From positions 140,016 through 204,015 of the forward strand of contig JAJAGP010001331.1 in NCBI GenBank assembly GCA_025084515.1: a stretch of DNA of 64,000 nucleotides, given 5' to 3'. Of this stretch, positions 60,501 through 64,000 are shown piece after piece. The notes under the pieces are model-generated. The model searched no databases, was not told the DNA's origin, and was given only the letters and a program-made list of their open reading frames with translations. Positions within the stretch are counted from its first letter, which is position 1. Each line of letters begins with the position of its first letter. Origin of the DNA: Ancistrus triradiatus. Its lineage: Eukaryota; Chordata; Actinopteri; Siluriformes; Loricariidae. Made by a program: the position numbers and the translations under genes.

Positions 60501-63500
60501 CTGCGTTAGCCTAAACCGCTTACTGTACACAAAGCCTTACGTGGCTCAGCCTACTCAAACAATAACCTAGGAAATCCAAACTTCTCCCAGTTGTCTTGTC
60601 TACTGACAAGGAATCTCTACTGCTGAAATGATGAACCTGTGATCATTTTCACATTAGGCTTTCTTCTTCCCATTTAAACCCATTTTACTCATGTTCATCA
60701 CTTCAGCAGTAGAGAGAACTTATGATCAGGAATGGAGAGAGGTTTGGTCCTACGTCACTAGAACAGTAAGCCACTTGAAGCTTTTTACTTATAATAGGTC
60801 TTAATGGGAAGGAAAAAAGCATGTAAAGTGATTACTTTGAAGCTGAAACATAAGAAATAAATACACTGCCTGGCCCAAAAACATTTAAAAAACCAAACAA
60901 AAAAAAAGGTCTCACACACTAATATTTCGTTGGACCGCCTTTAGCTCTGATTATGGCACGCATTGCTGTGCATCGTTTCCACAAGCTTCTGCAGCGTCAC
61001 AGCATGTTTCTGTCCAGAGTTGCATTAATTTCCCCAAGATCTTGTATTGAGAGGAGCTTTGTTCCACTGCACAAAGTAGTCTCCAGCACATCCCAAAGAT
61101 ACCTCAGTGGGGTTCAGCTCTGGGGGACCTCTGTGGGGCCAATCCATGTGTGACAAGATGGATCATTGCTCCCTGGAACCACTCTTTCAAAATTGCCCCT
61201 TCTGAAACAGATGAACATCTTTTCCACGACCACAGGATGTGTCTTTCAGCATGGTTGTTAACAAATGAGAAGCTCCTCACTGCATCAGTTTAGGGCTGCA
61301 ACTAACGATTATTTTAATAATCGATTAATCGGTCGATTATTTTTTCGATTAATCGATGAATCGGATTTTTTTTTTTTTTTAATTCCATGTCTTTATTCAG
61401 AAATATAACATTCAATAACAGAGCAAATAAGTGATAATTGAATAATAATAAATTAAATGTATTAATAAATTAAAATAACAAATTAAATAATAGTGTGTAT
61501 ACTTGTATTTTTTCTGTTTCTTCCTTCTTGGTGTCGTAACAAGATAATTCCCCCTGTGGGATAATAAAAGGCTCTCTTATCTTAATACAGAAGAATAAAT
61601 GCATCTGTGATGCAAACACTACATACAAACTCATTCATGCTCTTTCTTTAGGAACTTTGCATTGCAATGCAAAAATGTTAGCATGTCAACATGCTCCTGG
61701 CTAAAGCTGGCTCTTTTTTTAGAGACTATATTTCCTGCCGCAGAAGACAGACGCTCAGACAGTGTTGCATGTTACACATTGTTTAGTTGTGTGAAGGACT
61801 TAAGCTGAACCTTCTTCTCTGCGTCGGTCATGTTTCATTTGTAGAATTTATTTCATTCTTAATTAGGGTTGCCAACTTCTTCAACCCCCAATCAGGGACA
61901 CTTTCCTCCAGGTGTGTTTGCATGTGCGTGCTTACCCCCAGCAGCTGACACATACATACATACACATACATACATACTAATATATATATATATATATTTA
62001 TTTTTTTAATATAATATTTTTTAATTTGAATTGCTTTCACAAGTCTGAAAATGCCTAAAAGTCATAAATATTATATAAATAAATGCTTTTTATACTAAAT
62101 TTTATCTGTGAAAGCTTTCACACATCAGAAAATGCCTACCCATAATACACAGTATGTAAATAACTGCCTATTAGACACAATTATATCTGTGATAGCTTTC
62201 AGAACTGATGGAGGGTAACTGTAACCTGTGCTGATTCTCTGTATTATCAGTTTCTGAAGTTATATGGCTGCTTGGATGGTTTTATAGCGAGTTAAATTAA
62301 AGGCTTAATTATTTCGCGTGTTATAATTTTCCATCCTCACGGTTTATAGGAGCCACGTACAGACAGAAGTAAGACTGTGGGAAGTCTCACAAATCAGCCT
62401 GGTCACCTTATTGCAGCTGTCAGGAATCTAATGGTTACCTTTAGAAGTTATAAGATTTTGAAAATAAAACCCTAAAATGTAATGCCGAATAACTTCGGCT
62501 TAGATGATGACGTCACCTGAATTCGCAAATCAAGACGAGCCAAATGTAGAATTAATCACAGTGTAAGGTGACTTCATCACGGAATGCAAGATGAAAAAAG
62601 CTCCGAATCGCTACCGCAAGCTAACTTTACTGCCGTACCCGCTCTTTTTTATAGTTGCAAAGTCTTTTTTTCTTTACAGGTTCACTGCTCATTTAGACAG
62701 CATAAGGCTCCGCCCACAGCGCGCGCGCGCACGCACACACACGCACACCCCTCTGTCACTAACGTAGCTACTACACCCGGGAGTTTGCATCAGTTTGGCG
62801 CGTGGGGACAAGTCAAAACTGCCCATAACTCGTGATATCCCGGACAGTACGGGACGGTTGACGGCCCTATTGTTAATGCTAACTTACTTTGAGTGTCCCG
62901 CCTCCGCGCCCGCTCCGCCTCACTCCGTTCAATCGCTCGTTTTTTTCCCGCGTTGACGAAGTGCCGCAAGCACCGTAAGCGGATACGACAAGGGGAGGGA
63001 CATATAAATCATGCGACACAACGAATCGATAATGGAATTCGTTGTCAACGCTTTTAGTAATCGATTATTATCGATTTTATCGATTCGTTGTTGCAGCCCT
63101 ACATCAGTTAGGGTTACAGAACTTGTTACCAGCGGAAACATGATCACCTGTGCAGTGTCCAATGGGAGGCTCTTTTTTATCTACTTAACCATTTGCTTAG
63201 CTAAATCCAGGTGGTGAGCTTTATTTTTTGGCCGGGCAGTGTACATTCTTTATACCTAAATTTTTGACTCATTGTCACCATTTTGGAGTCGAATATTTTA
63301 ATCGAGAAGAAGAATCAGCATCGATAAAATGCACACGATACACAATACAAACAATAATAATCATCATATTAAAGTTTAATAGATAAATAAATAAATACCC
63401 CCTGTATCAGAATTTGTACCAGTACCGGCAGTTGTGCAAATGAATCGGATCGGAACTGAATGGGTGAATCTGCCCATCACTACTGAAAATATAACAGAGA

Positions 63501-64000
63501 CTAAAAAGAGAAAACTGAAAATAAAAAAAAGAAGACAGATTATTTAAGTTTTATTGTCCTTTAAGTCCTCTCTTGTCATTGTGAAGTACCCTGTTCATAG
63601 AGAGAGTTCCTTTGTGGGAGCAGGTCTACCAGTACCCTTTGCAACTGAAGTGGGGATCTGCTACAGGGATACTTCCTGATCTGTCTAGGGGACTGTGGTA
63701 GCCTAGTGGTTATGGTACTGGACTATGAACCAGAAGGTCCAGGGTTCAACTCTCACCCTGACCCAAATCCCAAGCTGCCACTGTTGGGTCCGTGAGCAGG
63801 ACCCTTAACCCACAGTAGCTTGGACTGTAAGACTGTATCAGTTGTAGTCGCTCTGGATAAGGGCGTCTGCTAAATGCTCCAAGTGTAAATGTCTAGCTGG
63901 GAATCTGTACAGAACATCATTTTCTTTCTCTTGCAGATGAAATTGTAACGCACCTGTTCTCCAACTCGGAGATGTCAGTCTGCAGCCTCAGGTAGAACTT
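53648..64000 (-). CDS. lztfl1: Leucine-zipper transcription factor-like 1, partial gene
   Basis: LZTFL1 is a cytoplasmic coiled-coil protein that binds the BBSome and restrains its entry into cilia; human mutations cause Bardet-Biedl syndrome 17 (established knowledge). Seven exons lie here on the minus strand, matching human residues from about 93 to near the end (human length 299): 63954-64000 (cut by the window edge), 57116-57173, 56207-56278, 55173-55239, 54517-54590, 54015-54173 and 53648-53759. Recognition rests on QTDISELENR, ELLEQVAEFEK, NKPKLAPLNEGG, AKHELLRVQEQL and AAYRNMKEIL. All introns keep GT and AG. The three upstream exons are clean; the four downstream exons carry 1-2 base indels that break the frame. 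The 5' third of the gene is outside the window. Confidence 0.88.
54015..54173 (-). CDS. lztfl1: lztfl1 coiled-coil exon, frame broken
   Basis: Acceptor GTTTCAG, donor GTACGG. Family-like ELANLE, NTVAAM, DFEKT, NAASQKS and QENMVSAKHELLRVQEQLSLAEK can all be read, but in different frames, with small indels between them (for example one base missing between AGC and TGCAGG). The total length, 159, is divisible by 3, so the indels cancel. Confidence 0.82.
54517..54590 (-). CDS. lztfl1: lztfl1 coiled-coil exon, frame broken
   Basis: Acceptor TTGTGCAG, donor GTATGC. Starts ARVKDEK, has one extra T, continues SKVEKALKEL, and near the end lacks about two bases before GDQQ. Length 74 rather than the 75 expected for whole codons. 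Confidence 0.75.
55173..55239 (-). CDS. lztfl1: lztfl1 short coiled-coil exon, frame broken
   Basis: Acceptor AAACCAG, donor GTGAAG. Pieces RLQE, KLRAR, RNLEK match the family segment EILRLQEENEKLKSRLKTIEIQ (22 codons, 66 bases in human). This copy has 67 bases with several compensating indels and an in-frame TAG. Confidence 0.65.
56207..56278 (-). CDS. lztfl1: lztfl1 exon, intact
   Basis: 24 codons between a CCCTTTTAG acceptor and a GTAAAC donor, phase 0 on both sides. NKPKLAPLNEGG and ELLNK are nearly identical to human KPKLAPLNEGGTAELLNK. Confidence 0.9.
57116..57173 (-). CDS. lztfl1: lztfl1 exon, intact
   Basis: 58 bases; its first base completes the Arg codon begun in the 63954-64000 exon, then reads ELLEQVAEFEKTDFKSSTK to a GTGAGT donor. 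The phase agreement across a 6.8-kb intron supports both exon calls. Confidence 0.92.
57521..57546. repeat. Poly(A) run
   Basis: 26 consecutive A at the left edge of the Tc1-like element, in place of its expected GGCCAAAA-type terminus. Confidence 0.9.
57521..58170 (+). mobile_element. Fold-back Tc1-like element (lineage B)
   Basis: Two long arms are inverted copies of the same 5' region: TTGTTAACAACCATG...GACACATCCTGTGG at 57678-57715 and its inverse near 58020-58070. Between them lies the 3' part of a transposase gene, readable in shifting frames (VDWPPQSPELN, then LWGKF / FFSGSLNRSF). The right end is GGCCGGGCAGTG before TA; the left end is masked by the poly(A) run. No active transposase. 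Confidence 0.75.
59365..59505 (+). repeat. tRNA-derived SINE, diverged
   Basis: B-box-like AGGGTTCAGGTCCC, GAGCAAGGCCCTTAATTCAC and tail GCTCTGGATACGGGTGTCTG. Confidence 0.75.
61291..63101 (-). mobile_element. hAT element, internally deleted, with 8-bp target duplication
   Basis: Termini TAGGGCTGCAAC at both ends in inverted orientation, followed by ATCGATTA-rich subterminal repeats. CATCAGTT is found exactly at 61283-61290 and 63102-63109, the 8-bp target duplication expected of hAT. Near 61640-61770 the minus strand has an unbroken ~42-codon end of a hAT (ZBED-type) transposase, including LSSAAGNIVSKKRA and HVDMLTFLHCNAKFL, then a stop. The rest of the transposase is missing. Confidence 0.88.
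61945..61998. repeat. (ACAT)n and (TA)n simple repeats
   Basis: ACATACATACATACACATAC followed by TA dinucleotides inside the hAT element. Confidence 0.85.
63690..63892 (+). repeat. tRNA-derived SINE, full length
   Basis: GGTAGCCTAGTGGTTATGGT head, B-box-like GGGTTCAACTC, GCTGCCACTGTTGGGTCC, and the tail GGATAAGGGCGTCTGCTAAA. It lies about 60 bases from an lztfl1 exon end. Confidence 0.9.
63954..64000 (-). CDS. lztfl1: lztfl1 exon, cut by the window edge
   Basis: Reads KFYLRLQTDISELEN and the first two bases of Arg, then a GTGCGT donor. Human LZTFL1 has KWYLKLQTDISELENR at residues 93-108. Confidence 0.92.

Larger units (their letters stand above)
60864..63241 (-). mobile_element. Tc1-like element (lineage B), split by a hAT insertion
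   Basis: Starts CACTGCCTGGCCCAAAAA after TA and ends TTTTGGCCGGGCAGTG before TA. Left part 60864-61290 and right part 63110-63241 join to a minus-oriented, internally deleted Tc1-like element (ATTTCGTTGGACCGCCTTTA, CAGCACATCCCAAAGA, CACGACCACAGGATGTGTCT). The interruption at 61291-63101 is a separate element. Confidence 0.8.
57174..63953 (-). other. lztfl1: Large lztfl1 intron rich in transposons
   Basis: Holds a fold-back Tc1-like element (57521-58170), SINEs at 59365-59505 and 63690-63892, and the hAT-in-Tc1 nest (60864-63241). No other exon was recognised. The stretches 58171-59364 and 59506-60863 contain nothing I can name. Confidence 0.8.

Overview
The window looks like nuclear DNA of a teleost fish. 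It has intron-split vertebrate genes, an abundance of Tc1/mariner-like transposons, fish-type tRNA-derived SINEs, hAT elements and long CA/GT microsatellites. I cannot name the species; the repeat mix would suit an otophysan such as a catfish, but that is inference.

Two protein-coding genes can be supported, both on the minus strand. (1) A chemokine receptor of the CCR9 type (ccr9): two coding exons at 35385-35447 and 32475-33515 join in phase 0 to give 367 residues. A probable untranslated first exon and TATA box lie near 36.2-36.3 kb, and a poly(A) signal at about 31954. (2) The 3' two thirds of lztfl1 (leucine-zipper transcription factor-like 1, a BBSome regulator): seven exons between 53.65 kb and the right edge. 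The three upstream exons are clean. The four downstream exons keep family-typical residues and splice sites but carry several 1-2 base indels, which look more like consensus errors in the sequence than true decay. The same two genes are neighbours in human 3p21.31, so this is conserved linkage.

Layout. 1-1.45 kb: AT-rich leader, then a pyrimidine-rich, CpG-containing, microsatellite-bearing block that may be the flank of a gene outside the window. 1.5-31.4 kb: a gene desert of dispersed repeats, with several Tc1-like lineages, Tigger-like short elements, SINEs, a decayed LINE reverse transcriptase fragment, and a Tc1 copy split by three later insertions (23.5-25.55 kb). 31.4-36.3 kb: ccr9. 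37.2-38.5 kb: a 20-bp minisatellite in two arrays, each followed by a copy of the same ~230-bp segment. 39.7-40 kb: a 30-bp GC-rich minisatellite. 40.4-41.6 kb: an LTR retroelement remnant with a tRNA-Trp primer binding site. 42-51.3 kb: more DNA transposons, including a 531-bp MITE with near-perfect termini. 51.3-64 kb: lztfl1, whose largest intron (57.2-63.95 kb) holds a Tc1-like element interrupted by a hAT element with an exact 8-bp target duplication.

I found no CRISPR array, operon, prokaryotic system or intact autonomous transposase. The most interesting material is the nested-transposon record, the compound minisatellite, the ccr9 N-terminal exon structure and the indel pattern in lztfl1.
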